From: Woeseiaceae bacterium
Lineage (GTDB): Bacteria; Pseudomonadota; Gammaproteobacteria; Steroidobacterales; Woeseiaceae
Assembly: GCA_021773155.1 (NCBI GenBank)
Contig: JAJFKQ010000253.1
Location: 1-48,684, forward strand
Length of the DNA stretch: 48,684 bases
Direction of reading: 5' to 3'
The position numbers were made by a program, and so were the translations under genes. Positions 27,043-37,359 of this stretch are shown here, piece by piece. Each line of letters begins with the position of its first letter. Positions within the stretch are counted from its first letter, which is position 1. The notes beneath the pieces were generated by a model that worked only from the letters and a program-made list of their open reading frames with translations, was not told the origin of the DNA and did no database searches.

Positions 27043-28212
27043 ATGTTGCAAATGAGTTATCCAACGAGGATTTACTACACAGACGCGCAGAAGAAAGAGA
27101 TGTGGGATCGCTGGCAAAAAGGTGAATCTATGAACGCCATAGGTCGTCTTTTTGATCGGAGTCATTCATCCATCCAAGGCATATTGTCAAAGATGGGCGG
27201 ACTGCCGCCAGCGCCAAGAAGGCGGTCGAGATTGTCGCTGACGTTGGCAGAACGCGAAGAGATATCACGCGGTGTTGTTGCCGGTCACTCGCTGCGTTTG
27301 ATTGCAGCGTCACTTGGTCGTGCTCCCTCAACCATCAGTCGCGAGATTAACCGCAACGGTGGCTGTCGAGATTACAGGGCGAGCGAAGCGAATCTGGCAG
27401 CCTGGGATCGGGCGCACCGGCCCAAGCGATGTAAACTAGCGGAGAACCGTGCGCTAGCCCGTATTGTGGCGAAGAAACTCAGGAAGCTGTGGTCACCGGA
27501 ACAGATCGCCGGCTGGTTGAAACGCACGTATCCGGACGATGAGAACTTCCAAGTGTCATACGAGACCATCTATCGCAGCCTCTTCATACAAGCACGAGGT
27601 GCCTTGAAAAAGGAGCTTTTACAGCACCTTAGGCGAAGGCGGGCAACGCGTCGCTCGCGTCACCATACGCAGAAGACAGATAATCACGGCAGGATCCTCG
27701 ACACAGTCTCGATCAGTGAACGGCCCGCGTCTGCTGAAGATCGAGCGGTACCCAGTCATTGGGAAGGCGATCTTATCTCCGGGTCCGGTAACACGTATAT
27801 CGCGACGCTGGTTGAACGTCACACACGCTACGTGATGCTCGCTAAAGTTGACAGCAAGAAGACCGAGACCGTGATCAACGCACTCATCAAGCAGGCGCAC
27901 AAGTTACCGCAGGAACTTTACAAGTCACTCACCTGGGATCGCGGTAAAGAGATGGCCGATCACAAGCGCTTCAGTTTGGCGACCGACATTGATGTCTACT
28001 TTTGTGATCCGCAAAGTCCTTGGCAACGTGGTTCAAATGAAAACACTAATGGACTGCTCAGGCAGTACTTCCCGAAGGGAACCGACTTGTCGGTTCACTC
28101 TCAAGCAAAACTCAATGCCGTGGCAAGACAACTAAACGAACGACCAAGAAAGACGCTAGACTATGAAACACCAGCCGAACGTTTTGACCAATGTGTTGCG
28201 ACGATCCATTGA
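27043..28212 (+). CDS. IS30-family transposase
   Basis: Two N-terminal HTHs (LRLIAASLGRAPSTISREINRNGG), WSPEQIAGWLKR, DDE core HWEGDLISGSGNTYIATLVERHTRY...LTWDRGKEMADHKRF...YFCDPQSPWQRGSNENTNGLLRQYFPKGTDL; ATG 27052 with SD AGAGG may be the real start. Confidence 0.93.
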   Translation: MLQMSYPTRIYYTDAQKKEMWDRWQKGESMNAIGRLFDRSHSSIQGILSKMGGLPPAPRRRSRLSLTLAEREEISRGVVAGHSLRLIAASLGRAPSTISREINRNGGCRDYRASEANLAAWDRAHRPKRCKLAENRALARIVAKKLRKLWSPEQIAGWLKRTYPDDENFQVSYETIYRSLFIQARGALKKELLQHLRRRRATRRSRHHTQKTDNHGRILDTVSISERPASAEDRAVPSHWEGDLISGSGNTYIATLVERHTRYVMLAKVDSKKTETVINALIKQAHKLPQELYKSLTWDRGKEMADHKRFSLATDIDVYFCDPQSPWQRGSNENTNGLLRQYFPKGTDLSVHSQAKLNAVARQLNERPRKTLDYETPAERFDQCVATIH

Positions 28213-28219
28213 ATCCGCA
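28194..28219 (-). repeat. IS30 right terminal inverted repeat
   Basis: TGTTGCGACGATCCATTGAATCCGCA; overlaps the 3' end of the transposase CDS. Confidence 0.8.
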
Positions 28220-28347
28220 ATGAGAGCTGACGTTCATTATTCGAGATTCCCCGCCCTCAACCGTCAAACACAAGACTACCCCAAAGTGTCCTTTCTAAGG
28301 GTAACTCCGAATTGCGCATACTGAAAATCGGGCGCATAGATTCGGGT

Positions 28348-28803
28348 ATGAGATACACGCAGATACGAAATGTGCTTGATGAGGCCCGTGATTTCCACGG
28401 TCAGCTCGCGGAGTACTATGGCCAGCTCTCCGATAACGCTACGCAACAGCGGGTCGGGTTGCTACTCGACCACATGAGCAGTCATGAGAGAAACCTGCAA
28501 CAAGGATTGGCGGCATACGAGGACGACGCGGCGCGGCAGGTAATGGATACCTGGGTGGACCTCAGTCGCCATGAGGAGATTCTCACGAAGTTCGTGCAAA
28601 CGCCCATTGCCGCAGATACGAGCGTGAACGGTGTTACACGGGCGGCCATGGACGTGGACCGTTGCCTGCTGCGCTTTTATCGCGATGTTGCCGAGAGCGC
28701 AGAGTCCGAGACGGTACGAGAGGTATTCAGTAACCTTATTGATATGGAGGAAGCTGAGCTTCGCAATCTTGCGTTCGGCGCTTTGCAGGCGACGGATATT
28801 TGA
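28348..28803 (+). CDS. Hypothetical protein, possibly ferritin-like/rubrerythrin-like four-helix bundle
   Basis: Mostly helical 151 aa with spaced acidic/His residues (EARDFHGQLAEYY, DHMSSHERNLQ, FSNLIDMEEAELRNLAFG). Confidence 0.5.
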   Translation: MRYTQIRNVLDEARDFHGQLAEYYGQLSDNATQQRVGLLLDHMSSHERNLQQGLAAYEDDAARQVMDTWVDLSRHEEILTKFVQTPIAADTSVNGVTRAAMDVDRCLLRFYRDVAESAESETVREVFSNLIDMEEAELRNLAFGALQATDI

Positions 28804-28821
28804 ATGGACGGTTTCATTCTC

Positions 28822-29658
28822 TCAAACCCCGGTCCAATTACCGTTGTCTCGAACCGCAGCACCGTCGTGCTGTAGCTTCAACAAATGCGCCAACAACGAG
28901 CGCTCCGCCCACCCATAGAGTTTCTTGTCCACATCCTTGTAGACATGAGGTACGAGCTCCATCGAGGTCAGCCCGGGGTTCTCCCTCAGCGCCGCGACAA
29001 CCTTCGCCTCACGCTCCAACCGATGATCAATAATCCAGTCGATAGCTCGATCCGGGTCGTGAACAAGCTCGCCATGCCCCGGCACCAGCGCCGCAGGTCG
29101 CAACGCTTTGACTTTGGAAAGCGATTCCAGATAGTGCTTCATGTTTCCATCCGGCGGATCGATAACCACCGTCGAGCCATCAATAACGTGGTCACCTGTA
29201 AACACCCAGTTCAGCTCAGCGTGCCGCAAGCAAATATGGTTCGAGGCATGTCCGGGTGTATGAATGACTTCAAGTTCCGCACCATCAACTGACAGTCGAT
29301 CACCGTCTTCCAGCACGCGGTCTAGCGCGAACGTCATGTCCTGATGGTGACCCTCAGGTGGTGGCCTGCCAAGTAACTCAGCACCAGTCACCCTTGCGAG
29401 CTCAAGCGCCGCTGGCGAGTGGTCTGGATGCGTATGCGTGACCAGCACCCACCGTATGGGTGCGCCCGCAATCTCCTGAATGATCTGCAGGTGACTATCA
29501 ATCACCGGACCCGGATCAAGTACAGCGACTTCCTCGATGCCGAACAGATACGTGTTCGTGCCCGGTCCCGTCATCATTGATGGATTCGGAGCGACCAGTC
29601 GACGCACGCCCGGTGCGAGCTGCGTGAATGCCGGCATGTCTGGACCGAAAGTCGTCAT
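28822..29658 (-). CDS. MBL-fold metallohydrolase (LACTB2-like)
   Basis: THTHPDHSPAALELA metal motif, HTPGHASNHICL, FTGDHVIDGSTVVIDPPDGNMKHYLESL; winged-helix-like C-terminus. Confidence 0.88.
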   Translation of the reverse strand: MTTFGPDMPAFTQLAPGVRRLVAPNPSMMTGPGTNTYLFGIEEVAVLDPGPVIDSHLQIIQEIAGAPIRWVLVTHTHPDHSPAALELARVTGAELLGRPPPEGHHQDMTFALDRVLEDGDRLSVDGAELEVIHTPGHASNHICLRHAELNWVFTGDHVIDGSTVVIDPPDGNMKHYLESLSKVKALRPAALVPGHGELVHDPDRAIDWIIDHRLEREAKVVAALRENPGLTSMELVPHVYKDVDKKLYGWAERSLLAHLLKLQHDGAAVRDNGNWTGV

Positions 29659-30446
29659 GAGCCCGTGCCTGGGTAATCCTTCTCACCGGGCAGCACAATG
29701 ACTCGTTTACCGTTGCGCTCTATCGTGAGCGGCACCATGGTAGTGACGCCCCACTCGACGCACGACCTTGCCCATTCGACCAGCTTGTCCATTGTTTTGT
29801 GCCGTGCAACGCTCTCCAGTGTTTTGATCGTCGGGTAATGCAGCTTCACTTCTCCGCGTCGACCGGCCGCCAGCATGTCGGTCGCGGTTGCCCAGCACGA
29901 TTCGGTCAGCTCACCACCGCAATGCGCTGCGTCCTGCCCTTCGGGCAGCGTTGTCAGGAAAAACCGCGTCGAATATCGTTTCGGCATTATTGGCGGCGTT
30001 ATCCAGTGGCTAATGTAGTGCAAATTACTGCAGTCCAATGCCAGTTTTCTCTGTGTCACGAACTCCGCCCAGTTTAATGATCCATCGTTCAGCGCGTCCC
30101 GCACCGACGCGAGGTCTTCATCAAGGCTAGAGAGGTTGGCAAGCAGCACGCCCGCCTCCTCGAATAACTCGCGAACGGCAGCACTATAATAGTCGAGTCC
30201 ATTGTCATCGATGCCCAGACGCGAGTTCGCCTCCGTGCTCGTAAGCCCGTGGCAAGACTCGTGCACCTCAGAATCTTCCGGATCCACAACGCCACCCGGA
30301 AACGCGTACGCCGAGCCGAAAGATGATTGTTCGTGGCGACGCACCATAAAAATTTCTGGGGCGCCAGCACCTGCCCTGGCAACAATCACCGTCGATGACG
30401 GTCTGATCAGCTCGGATTCAGCCAAGGTCGGCATTCTCGGGGTCAC
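29655..30446 (-). CDS. NUDIX hydrolase (NUDT19-like)
   Basis: AYAFPGGVVDPEDSE and AAVRELFEEAGVLL; ATGA overlap with MBL gene. Confidence 0.8.
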   Translation of the reverse strand: MTPRMPTLAESELIRPSSTVIVARAGAGAPEIFMVRRHEQSSFGSAYAFPGGVVDPEDSEVHESCHGLTSTEANSRLGIDDNGLDYYSAAVRELFEEAGVLLANLSSLDEDLASVRDALNDGSLNWAEFVTQRKLALDCSNLHYISHWITPPIMPKRYSTRFFLTTLPEGQDAAHCGGELTESCWATATDMLAAGRRGEVKLHYPTIKTLESVARHKTMDKLVEWARSCVEWGVTTMVPLTIERNGKRVIVLPGEKDYPGTGS

Positions 30447-30984
30447 CAGTTTCGATATGTGCTTTCAAACGCGCAAGTGCTTCGCCGATCACAAAATCTA
30501 CTGGCTCAGCAATGGTGTCGAGACCTTCCGGACGATAACCACCGACGGCATACGTAAATTTAACGTTCGTACCCGCTTCAGCCTCGTCGAACTCCCAGGT
30601 CATGTTGCCGTTGACCCCCATCAGGCCAAGTGGTCCGAGCCCACCGGTGAGTCGAATAACAATGCCCGGATTGACCATCGTGACAGTCAGATGCACAACA
30701 CCGGCACCTGCCCCAAAGCTTTCACAAAAACACCCCTGCGCGACCGGCGTGATGCTGAGACGACTGGCATCTCCCGATACCGTGTGATCAGAACTCCACC
30801 ATATTCCGATGTCTTCGACCGCCGCTTTCCATACATCCTCGCGGCTCGCGTCGATAATAACTTCATTGACGGTTGTAAACCCGCCCTTCTCAGCGTCGGT
30901 AACTTCGGCGAAGACGCTGCCCGTGCATAGGGCAAATACAAACAAACTGGTTCGAAACAATATATTCATCAGCGCTCCTGTCAT
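30418..30984 (-). CDS. Secreted SRPBCC/START-like domain protein
   Basis: Signal peptide then VNEVIIDASREDVWKAAVEDIGIWWSSDHTVSG and C-terminal helix. Confidence 0.7.
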   Translation of the reverse strand: MTGALMNILFRTSLFVFALCTGSVFAEVTDAEKGGFTTVNEVIIDASREDVWKAAVEDIGIWWSSDHTVSGDASRLSITPVAQGCFCESFGAGAGVVHLTVTMVNPGIVIRLTGGLGPLGLMGVNGNMTWEFDEAEAGTNVKFTYAVGGYRPEGLDTIAEPVDFVIGEALARLKAHIETGDPENADLG

Positions 30985-31060
30985 GACGGCCTAGCTTACC
31001 GCAAATTTGAATAACGCCACGGTGTCCCTATATAGGAATATCTGTATTGTAGGCTGGACC

Positions 31061-31945
31061 ATGAACGAAGACCTGCGCGTTGTTTTTGAAAGTCGAAACC
31101 GGCAAAGCTGTGCTGATCGAGCGCTGGTGCTCATGGCTTGTCAGATTCCGCATCAACTGATCGACGATGGCGGCTCCTGCGCGATTGTTGTTCCGGCTCC
31201 CTATTCGGCACAAGCGTCCAACCAACTGCAGCTGTACGAAGAAGAGAATCCGCCAGTGCACGCCAAACCTGTGCAACGCATCGAGTATCAGGACGCCGTG
31301 CCCGGACTGGTTGGCTATGTACTGGTTATCTGTATGGTCGCGGGAATGGCCGGCTATTCTTTTTTTCAATCGAACTGGTTCGTCGCTGGCCGCGTCGACG
31401 GTGAACTCATCCGCAATGGTGAGGTTTGGCGACTCTTTACCGCGCTGACACTGCACTCCGGCGTCAAGCATTTGCTGGGTAACATTGTCTTTGGCGTGTT
31501 CTTCGGCTTGTTCGCCGGGCGCTTGCTTGGCTCAGGTGTGGCGTGGCTCGCCATTGTCCTGGCCGCTGCCTCCGGCAATGCCTTGAATACGTTGTTGCTG
31601 GATCCAGCCCACCGCGCCATCGGCGCATCGACAGCGGTGTTTGCGGCTCTTGGGATTGTCGCCGGATACGTCTGGTCCGGCAATTTGATGTCCCAGAGCC
31701 AGAACCGCTGGTCGAATCGATACGGCCCCATTGTCGGCGGTCTCGCACTGCTCATGTACACCGGGACCGGCGGTGAGAACACCGATATCGGTGCGCATTT
31801 TTTCGGTTTTGTCTGTGGATTTGGCGCTGGCCTCATCCTCACTCGCCTCGGTACCCTTCCGAAAGATTCGCTGACACAGCTTAAGGCCGGCGCAATTGCG
31901 TTCGGATTGATCTTTGGCAGCTGGATTATTGCACTGGCTGCCTGA
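31061..31945 (+). CDS. Rhomboid family intramembrane serine protease
   Basis: RLFTALTLHSGVKHLLGNIVFGVFFG, IGASTAVFAALG (GxS), DIGAHFFGFVCGFGAG; ATG 31061. Confidence 0.88.
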   Translation: MNEDLRVVFESRNRQSCADRALVLMACQIPHQLIDDGGSCAIVVPAPYSAQASNQLQLYEEENPPVHAKPVQRIEYQDAVPGLVGYVLVICMVAGMAGYSFFQSNWFVAGRVDGELIRNGEVWRLFTALTLHSGVKHLLGNIVFGVFFGLFAGRLLGSGVAWLAIVLAAASGNALNTLLLDPAHRAIGASTAVFAALGIVAGYVWSGNLMSQSQNRWSNRYGPIVGGLALLMYTGTGGENTDIGAHFFGFVCGFGAGLILTRLGTLPKDSLTQLKAGAIAFGLIFGSWIIALAA

Positions 31946-32006
31946 TATCTCCGCTCAATCATGTAAAATTTAGCCATGGGGATATTAGTAAGCTACAGCG
32001 GCTAAC

Positions 32007-33125
32007 ATGAAAAACGTTCTGCTGTTCCTGATCATCTTGTTCGTCGTGGCTGCCACCATTCTTTGGGTTAGACACGGTGGGGGCAACTCGTATCCGGATC
32101 TTACGGATGCGCCGCAACTCGGCGGCGATGTACTTGAGGAAGTGTTGGCCTATCCGGAACCCATTGGCAACGTTGCGGTAAGCAGCGATGGCCGCGTCTT
32201 TTTTACAGTGCACCCGGAATCGAGGCCGCGCGGCAACAAGTTACTCGAATTCGTAAACGGTGCGTCGGTACCCTTTCCTTCGCTGCGCCTTCAGAAAGAA
32301 CTTTTCGATACGCCACTTGGTGTCGCGATTGATCGCTTTGATCGCTTATGGGTAATTGACCATGGCAATCACGGTACGCGTTCGGCGCGCATCGTAGCAA
32401 TCGATCTCAGCAACGGTGAAGTGATCCGGAAGCAGAATCTTGATGCTTCGATTGCGCCGGCCGGATCGATATTGCAGGACCTTCAGATCAGCGCGGATGG
32501 CCGCACCATTATCATCGCCGACGCCAGTTTCTGGCGAAAGAAACCGGCACTCATTGTTTACGATGTGGAGTCCGGTAACGCACGACGTGTGCTCGAAGGA
32601 CATCCATCAGTGGCCGCCGAGAACTACATGATCAGGACCCGCGACCAGGACATGGAGTTCCTCGGAGGGATGGTTGCACTTCGTGGCGGCGTAGACGGTA
32701 TTGCACTCGGGACAGAGTGGCTCCACTACGGCGCACTGAATGGTTCGGGTTTGTACCGTATTCGGCTCAAGGACCTTCGCAACGAAAAAATGCCCATGCC
32801 GCAGCTCGCAAGACTGGTTGAGCGGTACAGCGATAAACCGCTGAGCGACGGTTTAAGCACCGATACCGCTGGCGGCGTTTACATCACTGACGTGGAGCAT
32901 AGCGCGATCTTCAGGGTTGGTGCCGATGGTCGCTTGTCTACTTTGATCCGATCACCAAGAATACGCTGGCCGGATGCGTTGTCATTCGGGCCGGATGGAT
33001 ATCTTTACGTGGCAGACAGTGCACTGCCGGAGCTTATTTTGAAATCAACTGAACACATTCAAGCCAATGGGCCGTACCGGATATTCCGGTTTCAGCCGGG
33101 CTTTGAAGGTGTTCCCGGGCAATAG
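32007..33125 (+). CDS. Major royal jelly/yellow-like beta-propeller protein
   Basis: LGVAIDRFDRLWVIDHG, LIVYDVESGNARRVLEGHPSV, GGVDGIALGTEWLHYGALNGSGLYRI; N-terminal TM/signal. Confidence 0.75.
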   Translation: MKNVLLFLIILFVVAATILWVRHGGGNSYPDLTDAPQLGGDVLEEVLAYPEPIGNVAVSSDGRVFFTVHPESRPRGNKLLEFVNGASVPFPSLRLQKELFDTPLGVAIDRFDRLWVIDHGNHGTRSARIVAIDLSNGEVIRKQNLDASIAPAGSILQDLQISADGRTIIIADASFWRKKPALIVYDVESGNARRVLEGHPSVAAENYMIRTRDQDMEFLGGMVALRGGVDGIALGTEWLHYGALNGSGLYRIRLKDLRNEKMPMPQLARLVERYSDKPLSDGLSTDTAGGVYITDVEHSAIFRVGADGRLSTLIRSPRIRWPDALSFGPDGYLYVADSALPELILKSTEHIQANGPYRIFRFQPGFEGVPGQ

Positions 33126-33140
33126 ACAAGGACCAATATC

Positions 33141-34007
33141 GTGAACGAAGAAACCACAGCAGAAATCGCATCCTTTGACTGGACGACAATCCCCGCGCTT
33201 TTGCAGGACAAAGGCGTGGATCTGGGGATCGACTTCGGCATCAAAGTCGCAACCGCTCTCGCCGTCTTTCTGATCGGTAAGTTTCTGGTCAGACTGGTCG
33301 TCAGTGCTATCAGCAAAGTCATGCAAAAGCAGGCTGTCGACAAGACGCTGGAGACGTTTATCTGCAACCTGGTGCGAATATCACTAATGGTCGTTGTTGT
33401 CATTGCGGCTATCGGCGCACTGGGCATCCAAACAACATCGTTCATTGCAATCTTTGGTGCCGCTGGTCTGGCTGTCGGCCTGGCTCTGCAGGGCTCGCTG
33501 TCGAACTTCGCGTCGGGTGTTTTAATTGTTCTGTTCCGCCCCTACCGTGTCGGCGACTTCATTGAGGCTGCTGGTATCGCAGGAAGTGTTGAGCAGGTTC
33601 AGATTCTGACAACCATCCTGAAGACCGGTGACAACAAGCAGATCATTGTCCCGAACAGTCAGATCATGGACAGCATCATCACCAACTACTCTGCAAACGA
33701 CACGCGACGCGTTGACATGGTGGTAGGCGTTAGTTACGACGATGACCTCGACAAGGTTCGCAAGACGATCGAAGATCTCATCGCTGCTGAGGACAGAATT
33801 CTGGCCGAACCCGCGCCAACGATCGCCGTCTCGGCGCTCGCGGACAGCAGCGTCAATTTTGTAGTGCGCCCGTGGGTTAATTCAGCGGACTATTGGGGCG
33901 TCATGTTTGATATGACGGAAGCTATCAAGAAGCGCTTTGACGCCGAAGGCATCTCCTTCCCATTCCCGCAGCAGGATGTGCACTTGTACAAGCAAGACTC
34001 GGACTGA
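33141..34007 (+). CDS. MscS-family mechanosensitive ion channel
   Basis: GAAGLAVGLALQGSLSNFASGVLIVLFRPYRVGDFIE and IIVPNSQIMDSIITNYSAN. Confidence 0.93.
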   Translation: MNEETTAEIASFDWTTIPALLQDKGVDLGIDFGIKVATALAVFLIGKFLVRLVVSAISKVMQKQAVDKTLETFICNLVRISLMVVVVIAAIGALGIQTTSFIAIFGAAGLAVGLALQGSLSNFASGVLIVLFRPYRVGDFIEAAGIAGSVEQVQILTTILKTGDNKQIIVPNSQIMDSIITNYSANDTRRVDMVVGVSYDDDLDKVRKTIEDLIAAEDRILAEPAPTIAVSALADSSVNFVVRPWVNSADYWGVMFDMTEAIKKRFDAEGISFPFPQQDVHLYKQDSD

Positions 34008-34922
34008 TTAGTCAGTTACGTCAGGCTCGATAAAGCACCACTTTAAATTCGGCACGCGCGCTTTGAGCTCACGCTCAAGCGCGTTGATGCTGTCCACTGC
34101 CTGATCAATTGACTGCCCCGAACGCATTTTGATCTTGGCCGCCAGCATGGTGTCCGGGCCGAACTGCATGGTGATCGTGTTGAAACAGAATTCGATAGCT
34201 TCCTGTTCATCGATGATCGCGTCGATCGCGTCCTGAATATCGGGGTCAGCCGAGCGTCCGACCAATAGCGAGCGAATGCGCCAGGCAACGAACGCAGAAA
34301 TTATGATGAGAATGACGCCGATGCAGATCGAGCCCATCGCGTCATAGACTGGATTGCCCGTTACTTGTGCGACCACCAGGAAGCCCAGAGCGAGAATCAG
34401 CCCCAGCTGGGCACCGATATCTTCACCAAGCACAACGACCAGCTCCGAATTTCGCGTGTGCTTCAGCCACTCTTTGAAGGGCCGATTCCCCCTGACTTTC
34501 TTAATCTCGCGTAACGCACCGTACAACGACGATCCTTCCAGCAGGATCGCAAGAACCAGCACAACAATCGCTATCCATATCCGAGACAGTGGTTCCGGAT
34601 GTTGCAGCTTGTGAATGCCTTCATAGATTGAAAACACTCCGCCCATGCTAAACAGCAGGATCGCGACAACAAAACTCCAGAAATAACTCAGCTTGCCGTA
34701 TCCCAGTGGATGTTCTTCATCAGCGGGTCGCTGCGATTGCCGGAGCCCAAGATATAAAAGAACCTGATTGCCGGTATCCGCGTATGAGTGAATCGCCTCG
34801 GCTAGCATACTGCCCGACCCCGTCAGCCAGGCGGCCCAGGATTTCGCAATTGCGATACCGAAATTAGCGAGAAAAGCGTAAAGAATTGCTCTGGCGGTGG
34901 ACTCGTGGGTGGATGAAACCAT
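34008..34922 (-). CDS. Cation diffusion facilitator family transporter
   Basis: MLAEAIHSYADTGNQVLLYLGLRQSQRPADEEHPLGYGKLSYFW signature. Confidence 0.92.
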   Translation of the reverse strand: MVSSTHESTARAILYAFLANFGIAIAKSWAAWLTGSGSMLAEAIHSYADTGNQVLLYLGLRQSQRPADEEHPLGYGKLSYFWSFVVAILLFSMGGVFSIYEGIHKLQHPEPLSRIWIAIVVLVLAILLEGSSLYGALREIKKVRGNRPFKEWLKHTRNSELVVVLGEDIGAQLGLILALGFLVVAQVTGNPVYDAMGSICIGVILIIISAFVAWRIRSLLVGRSADPDIQDAIDAIIDEQEAIEFCFNTITMQFGPDTMLAAKIKMRSGQSIDQAVDSINALERELKARVPNLKWCFIEPDVTD

Positions 34923-35256
34923 AGGGATACCAAATCACTGTTAATGCACTAAACGCCTATTATGAACAAATCGAAGATGCCGGTCATTCTCATTTTCCAA
35001 ACCGGGCGTGGCCCGTGCGCTGATATGCTGGCCGCCCGCTTTGAGAGGGCCAGCAAACGATTCTAGCTCGATTTTTGGACGGTCCAGCGGTAATTGCGCT
35101 ACCTTCAACCGACACCAGTGGGTATAGTGGATCAGGCTCTGGCAGCCGGGAAATTGAGAACTAAAGCGGCATAATTAGGTCCTAGAATAACCGGGACGGC
35201 TTAACCAGACGCCGCGATGGTCAATTCAATGCCTGGATACTGATACCTAAAACAGC

Positions 35257-36738
35257 ATGACTAAAAATACGACGTATACCGCATTCGCTTTGCTCCTGTT
35301 GATGCCCCTCTTCACCGCCGCCCAGGATGAAGAGTCCGATAACGATGACGTTGTTATTGACCCACTGGAGCAAACTGTACCCGTTGCGGACGAAGACGTA
35401 TTGCCGGAGCCGACACCAGAGCCGCAACCGCACGAGGTGTCCGAGGAACGGCTGCTTACCGAGTTCGCCCGCTACCGGGTACTGCTGCAGCAAGGCACAC
35501 TTGATGAGGCGGATATTGCCGCCAAACGCATCGTAGAGATGGCGATCAAAGTGTACGGCCCCCAGTCACGTGAAACGGCCAACGCTTTGAACAATCTCGG
35601 CATCGTGCAACACAGCAGTGGCCAATTTGATGCCGCCATTCAAAACTTCACATCCTCTGTCGAAATCATTGAACTCGTTGCGGACAGACTCAACGATGCA
35701 CTCGTGAATCCACTGAAGGGACTGGGCGCCGCGCAGTTAGGCAATGGACGACCGGATCAGGCAAGAAGAACTTTTACCCGTGCCGCCCACATCACTCAGG
35801 TAAACGAAGGTCCGCACAATCTGGGGCAGATCGAGATTCTCGAATCTATCGCGGAGACCTACATCCGTATGGGTGATACAAAATCAGCCCGCAATGTTCT
35901 TGACCGTATCCACATCATCAACGTCAAGCATTTCGAGAAAAACCCGCTCGGTCTTTTGCCATCATTGATGAGTCGTGCCGACTGGCAGCACCGTGCAGGT
36001 TATTACGCTGAGGAACGCACAACCTACAGACGCGCGATCCGAATCATAGAATCCAGTTCGGGCAAAGACGATCCTTTGCTGGTCGAGCCTCTGCGTCGCT
36101 TGGGTCAGTCGTTTTATTTTGTCGATCTTTCGACGCCGACATCGCAACAACAAGGTCTGGCCTCTACGGGCGAATTGTATTTCAAACGCGCGGCGCGTAT
36201 CGCCGGGAAATCCGAAGACATGCATTGGCGCGAACGCGCGAAAGCGCAGTTGGTACTCGCCGACTACTATGTGTACATCGATTCACAGAACCGTTCGCGC
36301 AAGCTATATAAGCAAGTATGGGACCAGCTGTCCGAAGATGAAGAGAAAATCGCTCAGCGCACCGCATGGTTCAAGGACCCGGTTGCTATCCGGGCAGAAG
36401 TGTTGCCAGCATTTGCCGGTAACACGTCGCCCGGCAATCCGGCACGTGACGATATCGCGTCCGGAACAATCGTCGTTGACTACACTGTATCTGTACGCGG
36501 TCGCGTCAGAGACCTGCGCACAGAGGCGTTTCCAGAAGAATTCACCGACATGCAACGAGTTGTGCATCGCGAGATCCGCCAGCGCACTCATCGACCTCGA
36601 GTCGTTGACGGTGTTCCGATCGAGTCCGTAGACATACATTTCGAACACGATTTTTCATACTCAAAAGCTGATCTGGATTCTCTTCGTGCGGCCAAAGCTA
36701 AAGCTGATGAAGAAGACAAAGAAATAGGCAGCGACTGA
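35257..36738 (+). CDS. Tetratricopeptide repeat protein with TonB-C-like C-terminus
   Basis: Signal peptide; TPR-like [32 protein letters not shown]-terminal [24 protein letters not shown]...[20 protein letters not shown]. Confidence 0.75.
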   Translation: MTKNTTYTAFALLLLMPLFTAAQDEESDNDDVVIDPLEQTVPVADEDVLPEPTPEPQPHEVSEERLLTEFARYRVLLQQGTLDEADIAAKRIVEMAIKVYGPQSRETANALNNLGIVQHSSGQFDAAIQNFTSSVEIIELVADRLNDALVNPLKGLGAAQLGNGRPDQARRTFTRAAHITQVNEGPHNLGQIEILESIAETYIRMGDTKSARNVLDRIHIINVKHFEKNPLGLLPSLMSRADWQHRAGYYAEERTTYRRAIRIIESSSGKDDPLLVEPLRRLGQSFYFVDLSTPTSQQQGLASTGELYFKRAARIAGKSEDMHWRERAKAQLVLADYYVYIDSQNRSRKLYKQVWDQLSEDEEKIAQRTAWFKDPVAIRAEVLPAFAGNTSPGNPARDDIASGTIVVDYTVSVRGRVRDLRTEAFPEEFTDMQRVVHREIRQRTHRPRVVDGVPIESVDIHFEHDFSYSKADLDSLRAAKAKADEEDKEIGSD

Positions 36739-37313
36739 TGAATACAGCCATGAATGTTGCCGATAAACACTTCGTCAATGGTAATCCGTTGCAAGGTCCG
36801 TTCGCGGAGCATTTGCAGCACGCTGTCTTTGGACTGGGTTGTTTTTGGGGTGCGGAACGCCGTTTCTGGCAAATCGATGGTGTCTTCTCCACAGCCGCTG
36901 GCTATGCCGGTGGCCATCTTCCCGACCCGGACTACCAGAGCGTTTGCAGCGGAGAAACCGAACACGCGGAAGTTGTGCTGGTCGTTTTCGACCCCGCGAA
37001 AGTTAGCTACCTTGATCTCCTTACGGTCTTTTGGGAAAACCACGATCCAACACAGGGGATGCGACAGGGCAATGACTTAGGCACTCAGTATCGGTCTGTT
37101 ATTTACACGAACAATGATCTGCAGCTGGAAGCAGCTCGGCAATCGCTGGCCGCATACCAGTCCGAACTGACCGCCGCCAACCTCGGACAAATAACCACGC
37201 ACATCGCCCCGCTGGACACATTTTACTATGCCGAGGACTACCACCAGCAATACCTCGCGAAAAATCCGGGTGGCTATTGCGGACTCAAAGGCACCGGCGT
37301 GACCTGCGTCTGA
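36738..37313 (+). CDS. msrA: Peptide-methionine (S)-S-oxide reductase
   Basis: [46 protein letters not shown] overlap with TPR gene. Confidence 0.95.
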   Translation: MNTAMNVADKHFVNGNPLQGPFAEHLQHAVFGLGCFWGAERRFWQIDGVFSTAAGYAGGHLPDPDYQSVCSGETEHAEVVLVVFDPAKVSYLDLLTVFWENHDPTQGMRQGNDLGTQYRSVIYTNNDLQLEAARQSLAAYQSELTAANLGQITTHIAPLDTFYYAEDYHQQYLAKNPGGYCGLKGTGVTCV

Positions 37314-37359
37314 GAGGTTGTGCTGGCCAAAACCCCCGGTCGCTCTGTAGTATTCAATC

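Larger units (their letters stand above)
26991..28219 (+). mobile_element. IS30-family insertion sequence
   Basis: Transposase bounded by imperfect inverted repeats TGCGGATTTAACCGGTCCTCGCAACA (26991-27016) and, reverse-complemented, TGCGGATTCAATGGATCGTCGCAACA (28194-28219): 21/26 identical. Confidence 0.85.

Noticed and set aside
28220-28347. Possible remnant of the HNH N-terminal half beyond the IS30 right end
   Set aside because: Too short and no DUF222-like sequence readable on the minus strand.
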